A stretch of DNA of 64,000 nucleotides from Hyphomonadaceae bacterium. Its GTDB lineage: Bacteria; Pseudomonadota; Alphaproteobacteria; Caulobacterales; Aquidulcibacteraceae. Numbering within the stretch: position 1 is the stretch's first letter; every line of letters starts with the position of its first letter. The stretch covers positions 224,949 to 288,948 of the forward strand of contig JAEUMP010000012.1 in assembly GCA_016791445.1 (NCBI GenBank), read 5' to 3'. Below, piece after piece: positions 26,407-35,568 of this stretch. The notes under the pieces were generated by a model, which saw only the letters and a program-made list of their open reading frames with translations, ran no database searches and was not told where the DNA came from. Both the position numbers and the translations under genes were made by a program.

Positions 26407-29400
26407 TCACGCGCGCGGCGGCGCGGGTGTCGCAGCCTGCGGACCCTGCGACGTCGTCATGTCCGACTTCATATCGCGCAGGAAGCGGTCCAGGAGATCG
26501 GTTCGCGCCACGACGCGTGCGATTTCTCGCAGTTGCGCGCCGCTGGCGTCGATGCCGGCCGTCACCACCTCGAAGGCGTTGGCGTCCGGCGTTCCTGCCA
26601 TGAGAGCCCCATAGTCCTTCCGCAGCGCCTGAACCCCGTTCGCATTTTCCGCAAACACGAGCGCGATCGCCGTGCGCATGATTTCATTGCGCGCCGCGGG
26701 GTCGAGCGGCGCCGTGCGTTGTCGCTGCGCCAGAACAAGTTTCAGCTCGGCGGCCGCGCGCGGCCAATCGCGGTCGCGCCAAGCGGCGTCGGCGCGGATG
26801 CGCTGGGCGGCCGCGCTGCGGTCCCGCTCGAGAATTTCCACAGCCTGTTCGGTGCGACCGAGATCGAGAAGCGCGCGCGCTTCAAGGATGCGCCGATCCG
26901 CCATCAAATCTGATGGCATGCCCGGCTGTCGCGACAGCTCGATTGCCGCCAGCGCCCTCTCGGGTTTGCGGTCGCGCAGATAGATCATCGCCAGATCGGA
27001 CGCGATCTGTGCGCGGCCCACGCCTTCAAGCCGCTCTTCGACCTGGTGCTGCAGCAGCGTCGCCGCCTGCTCCAGCAGATCGAGCGCGACGAGGCGACCC
27101 GCAAGATTGCGCACCATCCGGTCGCCATTGGGACCGACGGGCGTCAGATCCTTGAAGTCGTAGAAGAGACCCAGCGCCTGCACAGGCTGCAGTTTGTCGG
27201 CTTCGCCATTGAGGTAGAGACGCTCGAATATCTCCGACATGTCGGCGCGCAGCGTGCGGCCGAGCGCGTGGCTCGCGTGTTTCGCTGACGCGCCGCGCAA
27301 CGCCATCAACGCCTCGCGGTAGCGCCCGCGCTCGGCATAGATGGCGGCGAGCTGCTGCACCACTTCGAGTTCGAGCGAGTCGCCGCGCCAGCGCAAACGA
27401 AGCGCTTCCAGTTGTTCGATCGTCGCCTCTTCCGTCGCGCCGAGCGTCCGCTCCACACGCGCGGCCTCGAAAGACGCGCGCACCGCCACAACTTCCTGCG
27501 GCGCTGCGGTCAAAGTCTTGAGCGATGCAAGGGCCGCCCGCGAATCGCCGCGCGCCTCAGCGATCTTGGCCTGCACGATCCGCGTGTCGCCGGAGACTTC
27601 GGGAGACGGATTGGCCGCCAGGACGCGCGCTGCAGCGGCGGCGGCGGCGTCGAGATCCCGCAAGTTGAGCAATGAGTCCGCAAGCGCAAGCTCGAACTTC
27701 GGGCGCCAACCGGGCGGCTGCGCGACGAGTGCGCTCTTTCCGCGCTCCAGTTCCTTGCGCGCGGTCGCCCAGTCGCGCTGCAACCACGCTGCATAGCCAC
27801 GCCACAGCGCCGCCGCCGGATCCTCCGCGAGCGCGCTTGCCTCGAGATCACCCCGTGCATCGCGAACGCGGCCCATCATCACGTTCGCCGCCGCGCGCAT
27901 CAGGCGATAGCCGGGGTCGATATCGAGCTGCGGCTGATTGATCGCCGCCACCTTCAGCGCGCCCAGCGTCTCCGCCGACAACTCGTGCGCCAGCAGGAAT
28001 CGGGCGAGCGAAAGCCGCGCTTCGACGCGCGCGCCCTCGTCGCATCCTTCCGCTGCCGCGCGACGCTCAAGCGCCGCCTTGCGGTCGAGCACTTCAGTGA
28101 CCGGAACCGCAAACTCGCGGCGCAGATCGAGGAAGGATGTGGCGTCGAGTGGCGCAACAAAATCAAGCGTCGCCGTCGCATCCTCGCCGGCGCCTCGGGC
28201 GATGACGAGCGCACGACCTTCGAACGCCGCGCCGACCTGATCGCCACGCACTTCAACGGCGACGCCCTGTGCGGACGCAAGAACTGCGGCTTCCGGCGTC
28301 GCGCGTCGCGACTCCACGCCGCGCGGCGCGCCGCCGGTGAGTGCGACGGTGAGCGTATCGCCGACCACCGGATCGGTAATCTTGCGGACGACGCCCTCAC
28401 GATCGAGATCGACGACCATGCGCCCCCGGCCGCCCGCACCCACATCGCGCCGCACGGGCGCAGCATCCAGTTGTCCGACACGCGGACCGAGAGTGAAGAC
28501 CCAGGCATTGCCCTGCGCGCGCGCGCTCAGCGACATCGAGGACGGCGCCGCAACGCGGATGCCGGCGACCTTGTCGCCGCGGACGGGCGTGATCACGGTC
28601 TGCCGTGCGCCGCGGATATCGAACTGCGCCGACGTATCGAACAGCAGCCAGACCGCATCGCCGCGACGGAAGGCGGCGGCGCGTGCAGGACCCGCCCATG
28701 ACACGGTGAAACGCGTCTCTTCCGTTCCTTCCTCGACACCGATCGGCACGATGCCGCTGCGCGGCGCTGGATCATCCGACGCGCGCGGCGGCGGCGGGGG
28801 CGGCGGCGGCGGCGCTGCGGGTCGCAAGCCGCCTTCGGGCGGCGAAAGATCCACGACGATTCGCGACCCTTCCACGAAGTGCCGGACCTTCACGCCCTCT
28901 TCGAGCGTGAGCGCGATCACGAGCCGTCCGCCCGATTGCGTGACACGCTCGGCGCCGCGCACGAAAAGCGGCGGCGTCGCACGCAATTGCGCGAGATCGA
29001 TTTCCGCCGGACGCGAGAAGCGCAGCTCAAGCCGCGACCCACGCCGCACGGGCGTGACCGAAACCTGCCCGGTGAAATGGAAGGACAGGCGGGTGAGGTC
29101 AGGCCGCGAGCCGATGGAAAGCGTGGCGTTCGTGGCCGGCGGCGCACGCTCTATGCTGGAAACAGCCTCCACCGTGATCGGCGTCGTCGTGGGCGTCAGC
29201 GTGACAAGCGCTTCGGCGTCGCCCTGCGTCACCTGCGCCTGCAACGCGCGGCGCAGCGAAATACGCACCGATTTGCCGTCTGTCTCGCGACGCGCAGCGG
29301 CGATTGTGCGCGGCGCCGCTTTCGGCAAGCCGCTGACATCGGCTTCCACAGGCGCTTCGAAGCGCACGGTGAGCACGCCGCCGGCGACCTGCGCGCTGGC

Positions 29401-29565
29401 GCGCGGAATCGGCGCATCCCCTTGCTTCTTCAGCGCGATGCGTGCGCCGTCTGCATCCTCGGTGACGCCGAATTCCACCCGCGCGGTTTCAGCGGCGGCC
29501 GCGACTGCGATCGCCGAAACCCCGGCGATCAGGATCGCCGGCGCGGTGTAGCGGACTACCCACAT
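26407..29565 (-). CDS. Large periplasmic TPR protein of the flagellar operon (MotC-like role proposed)
   Basis: A 1052-residue secreted protein. A signal/anchor segment (WVVRYTAPAILIAGVSAIAV, ending about AAAA-E) is followed by two beta-rich AMIN-like stretches (about 25-230), a proline run of nine residues (about 248-256), further beta-rich segments to about 480 and then a long TPR-like alpha-solenoid. The ATG at 29565 gives the signal; an upstream extension would be an arginine-rich artefact. It is the last gene of the fliL-fliM-DUF6468-motE-like series, 10 bp behind the motE-like gene. No enzyme motif is seen. A structural or motility role is inferred from position. Confidence 0.8.
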   Translation of the reverse strand: MWVVRYTAPAILIAGVSAIAVAAAAETARVEFGVTEDADGARIALKKQGDAPIPRASAQVAGGVLTVRFEAPVEADVSGLPKAAPRTIAAARRETDGKSVRISLRRALQAQVTQGDAEALVTLTPTTTPITVEAVSSIERAPPATNATLSIGSRPDLTRLSFHFTGQVSVTPVRRGSRLELRFSRPAEIDLAQLRATPPLFVRGAERVTQSGGRLVIALTLEEGVKVRHFVEGSRIVVDLSPPEGGLRPAAPPPPPPPPPRASDDPAPRSGIVPIGVEEGTEETRFTVSWAGPARAAAFRRGDAVWLLFDTSAQFDIRGARQTVITPVRGDKVAGIRVAAPSSMSLSARAQGNAWVFTLGPRVGQLDAAPVRRDVGAGGRGRMVVDLDREGVVRKITDPVVGDTLTVALTGGAPRGVESRRATPEAAVLASAQGVAVEVRGDQVGAAFEGRALVIARGAGEDATATLDFVAPLDATSFLDLRREFAVPVTEVLDRKAALERRAAAEGCDEGARVEARLSLARFLLAHELSAETLGALKVAAINQPQLDIDPGYRLMRAAANVMMGRVRDARGDLEASALAEDPAAALWRGYAAWLQRDWATARKELERGKSALVAQPPGWRPKFELALADSLLNLRDLDAAAAAAARVLAANPSPEVSGDTRIVQAKIAEARGDSRAALASLKTLTAAPQEVVAVRASFEAARVERTLGATEEATIEQLEALRLRWRGDSLELEVVQQLAAIYAERGRYREALMALRGASAKHASHALGRTLRADMSEIFERLYLNGEADKLQPVQALGLFYDFKDLTPVGPNGDRMVRNLAGRLVALDLLEQAATLLQHQVEERLEGVGRAQIASDLAMIYLRDRKPERALAAIELSRQPGMPSDLMADRRILEARALLDLGRTEQAVEILERDRSAAAQRIRADAAWRDRDWPRAAAELKLVLAQRQRTAPLDPAARNEIMRTAIALVFAENANGVQALRKDYGALMAGTPDANAFEVVTAGIDASGAQLREIARVVARTDLLDRFLRDMKSDMTTSQGPQAATPAPPRA

Positions 29566-29575
29566 CGCTTTCGCA

Positions 29576-30280
29576 TCAGCCCGCCTTCGGGCGCGCCGCC
29601 GCCGGCGCGGCTGCTGCTGGACGCGCACCCGCCGCCGGACGCGTAAGCGCCGCGACTTCCTCCGCACGCGCCTGTGCAAGCAGAACCGTGAGACGGCGCG
29701 CGCGCACCGGATCCATCTTACCCATTACCTCGGCGAGATTGGCCTGGCGCATGCGGCTGGCCACATCGACGAGCACATCTTCATCCAGCGCATCGAACAC
29801 GGCGGCGGCGTCCTTCGCGCGCATGCGCTGATAGACATCCACCAGTGTCGCGATGCGGCGCGTCTGTTCCTCGTCGACCGTCCCCATCAGCTCCTGCACG
29901 CGCGATTCCAGGCGCTTCAGCTCCGCGACGCGGTCTTCCACACGCCGCTCGGCGGCGGCGAGAAGTTCTTCGCGCGTGTCCATCTCTGCGGCGCGCGCAT
30001 CCAGTGACTCGCGTCGCGCGCCGAGCGATTGCAGGACCTGCACCTCGCTGGGCGAAAGGCCTGCGGAATCGGCGAACGACGATGTGGGGCAACTGGGATT
30101 CGCACTCGTCGCGCCCGCCTTCGTGGCTCCCGGCGCCGGTTGCGGCGGCGTCGCGGCTGCGGGTGCGCTTTCAGCCGCACCCTCCGCGAACGCCACAGCT
30201 TTCAGGCTGAGAAGAACGCCGAGCGTCACCATGATCGCCGGAAGAAGGCGCGGCGATGCGGCGGGTTTCTTTGCGGACAT
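29576..30280 (-). CDS. MotE-like flagellar chaperone family protein
   Basis: A 234-residue protein with an N-terminal membrane/signal segment (about 11-32), a low-complexity Ala/Pro stretch, a single cysteine (Cys64), a predicted coiled coil rich in Arg/Glu (about 85-145) and an MgtE-N-like helical region (about 150-215, VYQRMRAKDAAAVFDALD). This layout matches MotE of Sinorhizobium, a periplasmic chaperone for MotC that dimerises through a cysteine, and similar proteins in flagellar operons. It ends in Ala/Pro repeats. Coupled 1 bp to the DUF6468 gene upstream. Confidence 0.78.
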   Translation of the reverse strand: MSAKKPAASPRLLPAIMVTLGVLLSLKAVAFAEGAAESAPAAATPPQPAPGATKAGATSANPSCPTSSFADSAGLSPSEVQVLQSLGARRESLDARAAEMDTREELLAAAERRVEDRVAELKRLESRVQELMGTVDEEQTRRIATLVDVYQRMRAKDAAAVFDALDEDVLVDVASRMRQANLAEVMGKMDPVRARRLTVLLAQARAEEVAALTRPAAGARPAAAAPAAARPKAG

Positions 30281-30591
30281 CAGCGTCCCCTGCCGATGTC
30301 GGCGGCGGAGCGCACCTTGCCCACTCCGAGACCGAGTTTTTCCGAAAGCGCGCGCGCGGTATCGATGCGCCCCTGCAGATCGCGTCCCGCTTCGTGCGCC
30401 GTCTGACGCATTGTGCGGACTGCCGTTTCGGCCGATGCGACGCTTTCGAGAAGTTCGCGCGCGGCGTCACGGATTCCATCCTGCCCCGCCCGCAGCGCGG
30501 AGAGTTTCCTGTCCAGTCGCCAGCAATAGAAGAGGCAGGCCGCGAGCAGCAGCGCGAGAGCGCCTTCAAGGACGAGTGTGATCGGGCTCAT
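30280..30591 (-). CDS. DUF6468-type small membrane protein of the flagellar operon
   Basis: A 103-residue protein with one N-terminal transmembrane helix (SPITLVLEGALALLLAACLF, about 2-21) and a cytosolic helical, probably coiled-coil, tail containing GQDGIRDAARELLESV. Such proteins sit between fliM and the motE-like gene in alphaproteobacterial flagellar loci and carry the name DUF6468; no reaction is known. The ATG at 30591 lies inside the fliM stop (4-bp overlap), and it overlaps the next gene by 1 bp. Confidence 0.78.
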   Translation of the reverse strand: MSPITLVLEGALALLLAACLFYCWRLDRKLSALRAGQDGIRDAARELLESVASAETAVRTMRQTAHEAGRDLQGRIDTARALSEKLGLGVGKVRSAADIGRGR

Positions 30592-31679
30592 GCGCCTTCT
30601 CCGGCTTTCATCACGGCGAGACGACCTGCCGTCTGCAACGGCTGTTCGACGCGCACGGCGACATTCTGGTTGATGCGACCGACCCGGCCGCGCGTGATGG
30701 TGGCCGCGCCGCACTTCAGCTCCACATGCGCGCCGGGCGGTGCGTTGAGCATGAGCGTTTCGCCGACCTTGAGATTGAGCACCTGGCTGAGAGGCGCCGT
30801 CATTTCATCGAGCACGGCGGAGACTTCCACCTTGGTGCGCCACAACTCGCTCGCGAGGTGGCCTTCCCAGATGTTGTCGCGCCCGAACTTCTCCCCCATG
30901 AACTGCTGCAGCAGCAGTTTGCGGATCGGTTCGAGCGTCGCGTACGGCAACAGCATCTCCACGCGTCCGCCACGATCCTCCATGTCGATGCGCAGCTTGA
31001 TCAGGATGGCGGCGTTCGCGGGTCGCGCGATGGCGGCGAAGCGCGGATTGGTCTCGATGCGGTCTAGCGAGAAGTCCACCGGCGTCAGCGGCGCGAAGGC
31101 CTGGCCGGTATCGGCCAGCATTACCTCGATCATGCGCGTGATCAACATGCGCTCGATCGTGGTGTAAGGCCGGCCTTCCACGCGCATCGGCGGCGCGCCG
31201 CGACGCCCGCCGAGAAGCACATCGACCACGGAATAGATGAGGCTCGAATCCACCGTCATCAACCCGAAATTGTCGAGCTGCTTGGCGCGGATCACGGCGA
31301 TGATCGCCGGCAGCGGGATGGAGTTCAGATAGTCGCCGAATCGGATCGACGAGATGGAATCGAGACTGACTTCGACGTTGTCCGACGTGAAATTGCGCAG
31401 GCTCGTCGTCATCAGCCGCACGACGCGGTCGAACACGACCTCAAGCATCGGCAGCCGTTCGTAGGAGACGAGCGCGGAATTGATGATGGCGCGCACGCCG
31501 GTGCGCGAGTTCTCTTCACCTTCACCGGACGCAAATCCGAGAAGGCTGTCGATTTCGTCCTGGTTGAGGATGCGTTCGCCGCTGCCGCTTACCGGCGCCG
31601 CCTCTTCAGGCGCGTCCGTCGTCGTCGACCAGTCGGCGGCGAGTTCGTCTTCGTCGGTGGCGGTTGCTGTCTCCGCCAT
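30588..31679 (-). CDS. fliM: Flagellar motor switch protein FliM
   Basis: A component of the cytoplasmic C-ring that binds phosphorylated CheY and sets rotation direction. The 363-residue protein has an N-terminal CheY-binding segment ILNQDEIDSLLGF at about 36-48, preceded by an acidic tail longer than in enterobacteria. The middle domain has LRNFTSDNVEVSLD and GGRRGAPP, followed by a C-terminal SpoA domain (LNLKVGETLMLNAPPGAHVEL). Only 2 bp separate it from the end of fliL, and it overlaps the DUF6468 gene by 4 bp. Confidence 0.96.
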   Translation of the reverse strand: MAETATATDEDELAADWSTTTDAPEEAAPVSGSGERILNQDEIDSLLGFASGEGEENSRTGVRAIINSALVSYERLPMLEVVFDRVVRLMTTSLRNFTSDNVEVSLDSISSIRFGDYLNSIPLPAIIAVIRAKQLDNFGLMTVDSSLIYSVVDVLLGGRRGAPPMRVEGRPYTTIERMLITRMIEVMLADTGQAFAPLTPVDFSLDRIETNPRFAAIARPANAAILIKLRIDMEDRGGRVEMLLPYATLEPIRKLLLQQFMGEKFGRDNIWEGHLASELWRTKVEVSAVLDEMTAPLSQVLNLKVGETLMLNAPPGAHVELKCGAATITRGRVGRINQNVAVRVEQPLQTAGRLAVMKAGEGA

Positions 31680-31681
31680 AT

Positions 31682-32356
31682 CTACTGCACCAGCATTTCT
31701 TCGATGAGAACGGCGTTCATCTGTGCCGGCGCGATGGCGAGATTCACGCGGCGCAACAGTTCAAGCCGCAGACGCGCCGTGCCGGCGGAGCCTGAAATGT
31801 CATCCATGCGCAGTTCGCGCAGGAAGCCCTGGTACTGATCCATGATGCGCGGCAGTTCGGGCTCGACGGCGTGCGCGACGTCTTCGTCGGGCGCTTCGAG
31901 CGTGACCTTGAGCTTCAGATAGGCGGGCTGACCGTCATTGGTGGAGAAGTTCACCAACAGCTGCGGCAGCGCGACGTAATAGACGCCGTCTCCTTCCGTC
32001 ACGACCGGCGCATTCGGATCGGCCGCGCCCTTCGCGCCGTGGCCGCCCTTGTCCTTGGCCTTGCCGTGACCGTCTTTTTTCTTCTTCGCCTTGTCGTGCG
32101 CGGCGCCGGCGTCGGCGTGCACTTCGGCCTTGGGCTTCATCAGGAAGAAGGCAGCCCCGCCGCCCGCGCCGAGCAGCAGCAGCGCCGGCAACACGACGAA
32201 CAGGATGAGCGTCTTGCCCGCGAGCTTCTTCTTCGCCGGCGCGCCCTCTTCGCCCTCGACAGCTTCGCCCTCGGCCGTATCGGCCTCGGGCGCGTCCTTC
32301 TTCGCGCCCTTTGCGGCCTTGGGCGGCTTGGGTGGTTTCTCTTTCTTCGCAGACAT
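31682..32356 (-). CDS. fliL: Flagellar basal body-associated protein FliL
   Basis: Single-pass membrane protein around the stators. The product is 224 residues from the ATG at 32356. The cytoplasmic N-terminus is very Lys/Pro/Ala-rich (about 1-58), a transmembrane helix follows (about 62-83), then an unusual Lys/Gly/His-rich linker (about 95-125), then the periplasmic FliL domain ending LRLELLRRVNLAIAPAQMNAVLIE region. First gene of the leftward flagellar operon. TTAA half-sites of CtrA type occur in the 182-bp gap to flgF. Confidence 0.92.
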   Translation of the reverse strand: MSAKKEKPPKPPKAAKGAKKDAPEADTAEGEAVEGEEGAPAKKKLAGKTLILFVVLPALLLLGAGGGAAFFLMKPKAEVHADAGAAHDKAKKKKDGHGKAKDKGGHGAKGAADPNAPVVTEGDGVYYVALPQLLVNFSTNDGQPAYLKLKVTLEAPDEDVAHAVEPELPRIMDQYQGFLRELRMDDISGSAGTARLRLELLRRVNLAIAPAQMNAVLIEEMLVQ

Positions 32357-32510
32357 CAGTTCGATCCGGATTCGCGCATCCTGCACTTCGCGCAAACGTG
32401 GTTAAGGAAAGATGAGGGGCGGCAATTATTGCCGGGCAAAAGGTGCTTTCTGCCGCGTTAACGGCGCGGCGCGGCGCGCGAATCCCCATGGCGCGCAAGC
32501 GTTAACCATG

Positions 32511-32526
32511 TGGCGCCGCCTTTGCA
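32511..32526 (+). promoter_or_regulatory. Sigma-54 type -24/-12 promoter of flgF
   Basis: The bases read TGGCGC, five bases, TTGCA, matching the sigma-54 consensus TGGC-N8-TTGC(A/T) with correct spacing. The GC of the -12 element is at 32524-32525, so transcription should begin near 32537, about two bases before the flgF ATG at 32539. Late flagellar genes of Caulobacter relatives commonly use sigma-54. Confidence 0.7.
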
Positions 32527-32538
32527 GCGTCTGCGGCG

Positions 32539-33270
32539 ATGGACAACCTTCAACTCCTCGGCGTGCAGACGCAGCGCGTGCTCCAGCGACGGATGGAAAC
32601 GGCGGCGAACAACCTCGCCAACGTCTCCACGAACGGATTCAAGGCCGACGCCCTGCTCACCGAAGTCGATTCCCGGCGGCCCGCGCGCTCCGTCGATCTG
32701 CCGCGCGACGTGCGCTTCGTGCGCGACGTAGGCCTCTCGCGCGATTTCAGCCAGGGCGCGATCCGGCGCACGGGCGAGGCGTTCGACGTGGCGATCCAGG
32801 GCGAAGGTTTCTTCCTTGTATCGGATCCGCAACAAGGCACGCTCTACACGCGCGACGGCAGTTTCCGCCTCGACGCCGCAGGTCAACTCGTCACCAAGGA
32901 CGGACGCAATGTGCTGAACGCCGGCGGCGCGCCGATCGTGTTCGACCCGCAGGGCGAACGTCCCTCGATCGGCGCCGACGGCGCGATCTCCATCGCGGGC
33001 ACGGAAGTCGGCGCCATCGGCCTCGTGAACTTCGCCAACCCGGCGGGACTCGAAAAGGTCGGCGACAATCTCTTCTCGGCCGCCGGGCAACCCACGTCGA
33101 ATTTCGAGGGCGCAGCCGTCCAGGGCGCGCTGGAAGGATCCAACGTCAACGCGGTGACGGAGCTCACCCGCGTCATCGAAATCTCACGCGCCTATGAATC
33201 GGCCGCTCGTATCGTGAAGAACGGAGACGATCTCCGACAGCGCGCGATCGAGCGGTTCGGACGCGCCTGA
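32539..33270 (+). CDS. flgF: Flagellar basal-body rod protein FlgF
   Basis: Proximal rod protein exported by the flagellar type III apparatus. The 243-residue product starts with the typical rod N-terminus (METAANNLANVSTNGFK, about 18-34). It contains the TRDGSFRLDAAGQLV repeat region and ends with the rod/hook C-terminal signature NVNAVTELTRVIEISRAYES, cut here at 20 residues. There is no Shine-Dalgarno sequence before the ATG and a sigma-54 promoter lies directly upstream, so the message is probably leaderless. First gene of flgFGAH. Confidence 0.94.
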   Translation: MDNLQLLGVQTQRVLQRRMETAANNLANVSTNGFKADALLTEVDSRRPARSVDLPRDVRFVRDVGLSRDFSQGAIRRTGEAFDVAIQGEGFFLVSDPQQGTLYTRDGSFRLDAAGQLVTKDGRNVLNAGGAPIVFDPQGERPSIGADGAISIAGTEVGAIGLVNFANPAGLEKVGDNLFSAAGQPTSNFEGAAVQGALEGSNVNAVTELTRVIEISRAYESAARIVKNGDDLRQRAIERFGRA

Positions 33271-33288
33271 AGCTAACGGAGAAGACTG

Positions 33289-34074
33289 ATGCGTTCCCTC
33301 TCCATCGCCGCCACGGGCATGCAGGCACAGCAGCTCAATGTGGAAGTGATCTCCAACAACATCGCCAACATGAACACCACGGGGTTCAAGCGTCAGCGCG
33401 CGGAATTCCAGGATCTGCTCTACCAGAATCTCGAACGTCCGGGCGCGAGCACCTCGTCCGCCGGCACAATGGCGCCGACGGGCATCCAGATCGGCGTCGG
33501 CGTGAAGGCCGGTGCCATCGGGCGCGTCACCGAGCAGGGCGCGCTCGCACGCACCGACAACCCGACCGATCTGGCGATCAGCGGGCGCGGTTACTTCCAG
33601 GTCTCAATGCCCGACGGCACGACCGCCTACACCCGTGACGGCAATCTCGCGATCGACGCCGAAGGGCGCATCGTGACTTCCGACGGCTTCCCGCTCGAGC
33701 CTGCGATCACCGTGCCAAACGAAGCGCTCTCGGTCTCGATCTCGCGCGACGGCGTGGTGGAAGCCACGATCCAGGGCCAGGCCGCGCCGCAGCAGCTCGG
33801 CCAGATCGAACTGGCCGCCTTCGTCAATCCGGCGGGCCTCGAAGCGCAGGGCGAAAACCTCTTTCTTGAAACCGCAGCGAGCGGCGCGCCGAACATCTCG
33901 ACGCCGACATCGCCAGGCTTCGGCGCATTGCTGCAGGGCTTCGTGGAAACATCGAACGTCAATGCGGTGGAAGAGATCTCCGCGCTGATCGTCGCGCAGC
34001 GCGCCTACGAAATGAACGCCAAGGTCATCACCGCATCCGACGAGATGCTGCAGACCGCGTCGAACGTCCGCTGA
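33289..34074 (+). CDS. flgG: Flagellar distal rod protein FlgG
   Basis: Forms the distal rod crossing the periplasm. The 261-residue length is standard. N-terminus RSLSIAATGMQAQQLNVEV with SNNIANMNTTGFKRQRAEF, central AYTRDGNLAIDAEGRIV, and C-terminus GFVETSNVNAVEEISALI and AYEMNAKVI are all diagnostic. A good ribosome binding site (GGAG) lies 8-9 nt before the ATG. It follows flgF after 18 bp. Confidence 0.97.
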   Translation: MRSLSIAATGMQAQQLNVEVISNNIANMNTTGFKRQRAEFQDLLYQNLERPGASTSSAGTMAPTGIQIGVGVKAGAIGRVTEQGALARTDNPTDLAISGRGYFQVSMPDGTTAYTRDGNLAIDAEGRIVTSDGFPLEPAITVPNEALSVSISRDGVVEATIQGQAAPQQLGQIELAAFVNPAGLEAQGENLFLETAASGAPNISTPTSPGFGALLQGFVETSNVNAVEEISALIVAQRAYEMNAKVITASDEMLQTASNVR

Positions 34075-34093
34075 AGACCGGAGGGACTGAACG

Positions 34094-34675
34094 ATGAAAC
34101 GCACGCTCTTCCACGCCGCCGCTCTCGCCGCCGTGCTGCTCGCGTCCGGCATCGCGCACGCACAGGCGCCCGTCGCACTGCGCAACACCATAGAATCATC
34201 AGGCCCCGCAGTGACGCTCGGAGATTTCTTCGAGAACGCCGGCCCTGCAGCGGGGCGCGCTGTCGCGCCGGCGCCGGGCGCGGGCCGCACCGCGACATTC
34301 TCGCCGCGTTTCCTGCAGGCCGCCGCGCGCGCTGCTGGTCTCGACTGGACGCCGCCCGATGGCATGACCGCCGTGCTCGTCACCGGTCGCGGCGGTGCGG
34401 CCGGCGTCGTCTCGCCGCGCTTCCAGAGCACCGCGTCCCAGAACGCCAGCCTCCAGCATGCATCGGCATCCGTCGCCAGCGGCGACATCGCCGTGCGACG
34501 CGGCGAGACGGTCACGCTCGTGTATGTGTCGCCGGGTCTGCAACTCACCACCCGCGCACGCGCACTCGGCGACGCCAGCATCGGCGACAGCGTGCGTCTC
34601 GTGAATCTCACCTCCAATCGCACCGTCGATGCGGTCGTCACCGGCATCGGCGCCGCAAGCGCCCGCGCGAACTGA
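34094..34675 (+). CDS. flgA: Flagella basal body P-ring formation protein FlgA (short form)
   Basis: Periplasmic chaperone for the FlgI P-ring. The 193-residue protein has a signal peptide (ending IAHAQA, about 1-24) and a C-terminal SAF/FlgA domain with LQHASASVASGDIAVRRGET and VRLVNLTSNRTVDAVVTGI. The N-terminal domain is shorter and less conserved than in enterobacterial FlgA. GGAGG stands 8-9 nt upstream of the start. Placement between flgG and flgH supports the call. flgI itself is not in the window. Confidence 0.88.
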   Translation: MKRTLFHAAALAAVLLASGIAHAQAPVALRNTIESSGPAVTLGDFFENAGPAAGRAVAPAPGAGRTATFSPRFLQAAARAAGLDWTPPDGMTAVLVTGRGGAAGVVSPRFQSTASQNASLQHASASVASGDIAVRRGETVTLVYVSPGLQLTTRARALGDASIGDSVRLVNLTSNRTVDAVVTGIGAASARAN

Positions 34676-34686
34676 AAGACATCACC

Positions 34687-35481
34687 ATGCGCACCCCAGC
34701 CCTTCTCCTTCTCGCCGGTCTCGCCGGCTGCGCGACCGTGGATCGCGCCGTCGACGCCGCCGCCCCCGTCGCGGAGGCGGGCGCCGATCTCGCGCGTCAG
34801 GGCTATCGCAGCGCGCATCGCGCGGCGACGGGCCCGCATCTGACGCCGGTGTCCAATCCTGCGCCCCTCGCGGGAAACAATGTCGTCATGCCGATGCCGG
34901 CGCAGGTGCAGCAGGCGTCAGCGCCGAATTCGCTCTGGCAAGCAGGCGCGCGCACCTTCTTCAATGACCAGCGCGCTACGCGCGTCGGCGACATCCTAAC
35001 CGTCAAGGTCGCCATCGACGACAGCGCGCAGCTCGACAACTCCACGAACCGCACGCGCGGCGGCTCCACTGAAGTCGGCGTCTCAAGCTTCTTTGGTCAG
35101 GAACAGGTGCTCGGCAATGTGCTCGGGGGGACGTTCGATCCCTCCAGCCTCATCGGCGCCGAAGGCTCTTCCAGCGCCGCCAATGCCGGCGCGATCAGCC
35201 GGAAGGAAAAGATCGAGCTGACACTCGCCGCGACGATCAGCCAGGTGTTGCCAAACGGCAATCTCGTGGTCGTCGGCAAGCAGGAAGTGCGCATCAACGG
35301 CGAGCTGCGCGAGCTGACCGTCGCCGGCATCGTGCGTCCGGAAGACGTCGCCGCGAACAACTCGATCCGCCACGACCAGATGGCCGAGGCGCGCATCTCG
35401 TACGGCGGACGCGGCAACATCTCCGCCGTGCAGAAGCCGCGCTGGGGCCAACGCGTCGCGGATGCGATCAGCCCCTGGTGA
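34687..35481 (+). CDS. flgH: Flagellar L-ring protein FlgH
   Basis: Outer-membrane L-ring lipoprotein of the flagellar bushing. The 264-residue protein has a lipoprotein signal (LLLLAGLAGCATV, Cys15), a variable region, then the conserved LWQAGARTFFNDQRATRVGD, LTVKVAIDDSAQLDN, NLVVVGKQEVRINGELREL and the C-terminal IRHDQMAEARISYGGRG segment. It lies 11 bp behind flgA and ends the rightward flagellar operon. Confidence 0.96.
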   Translation: MRTPALLLLAGLAGCATVDRAVDAAAPVAEAGADLARQGYRSAHRAATGPHLTPVSNPAPLAGNNVVMPMPAQVQQASAPNSLWQAGARTFFNDQRATRVGDILTVKVAIDDSAQLDNSTNRTRGGSTEVGVSSFFGQEQVLGNVLGGTFDPSSLIGAEGSSSAANAGAISRKEKIELTLAATISQVLPNGNLVVVGKQEVRINGELRELTVAGIVRPEDVAANNSIRHDQMAEARISYGGRGNISAVQKPRWGQRVADAISPW

Positions 35482-35568
35482 TGACACGGATATCCGCTCT
35501 CCGCCGAGAATAGGAGAACCGGCGAGCAAATGCTTTGCGCAGGCGCGCGCCTGCCTTATGCCGTTGCC

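Noticed and set aside
29566-29679. N-terminal extension of the large TPR protein
   Set aside because: It is almost pure arginine and glutamine, overlaps the motE-like gene and would hide the signal peptide.
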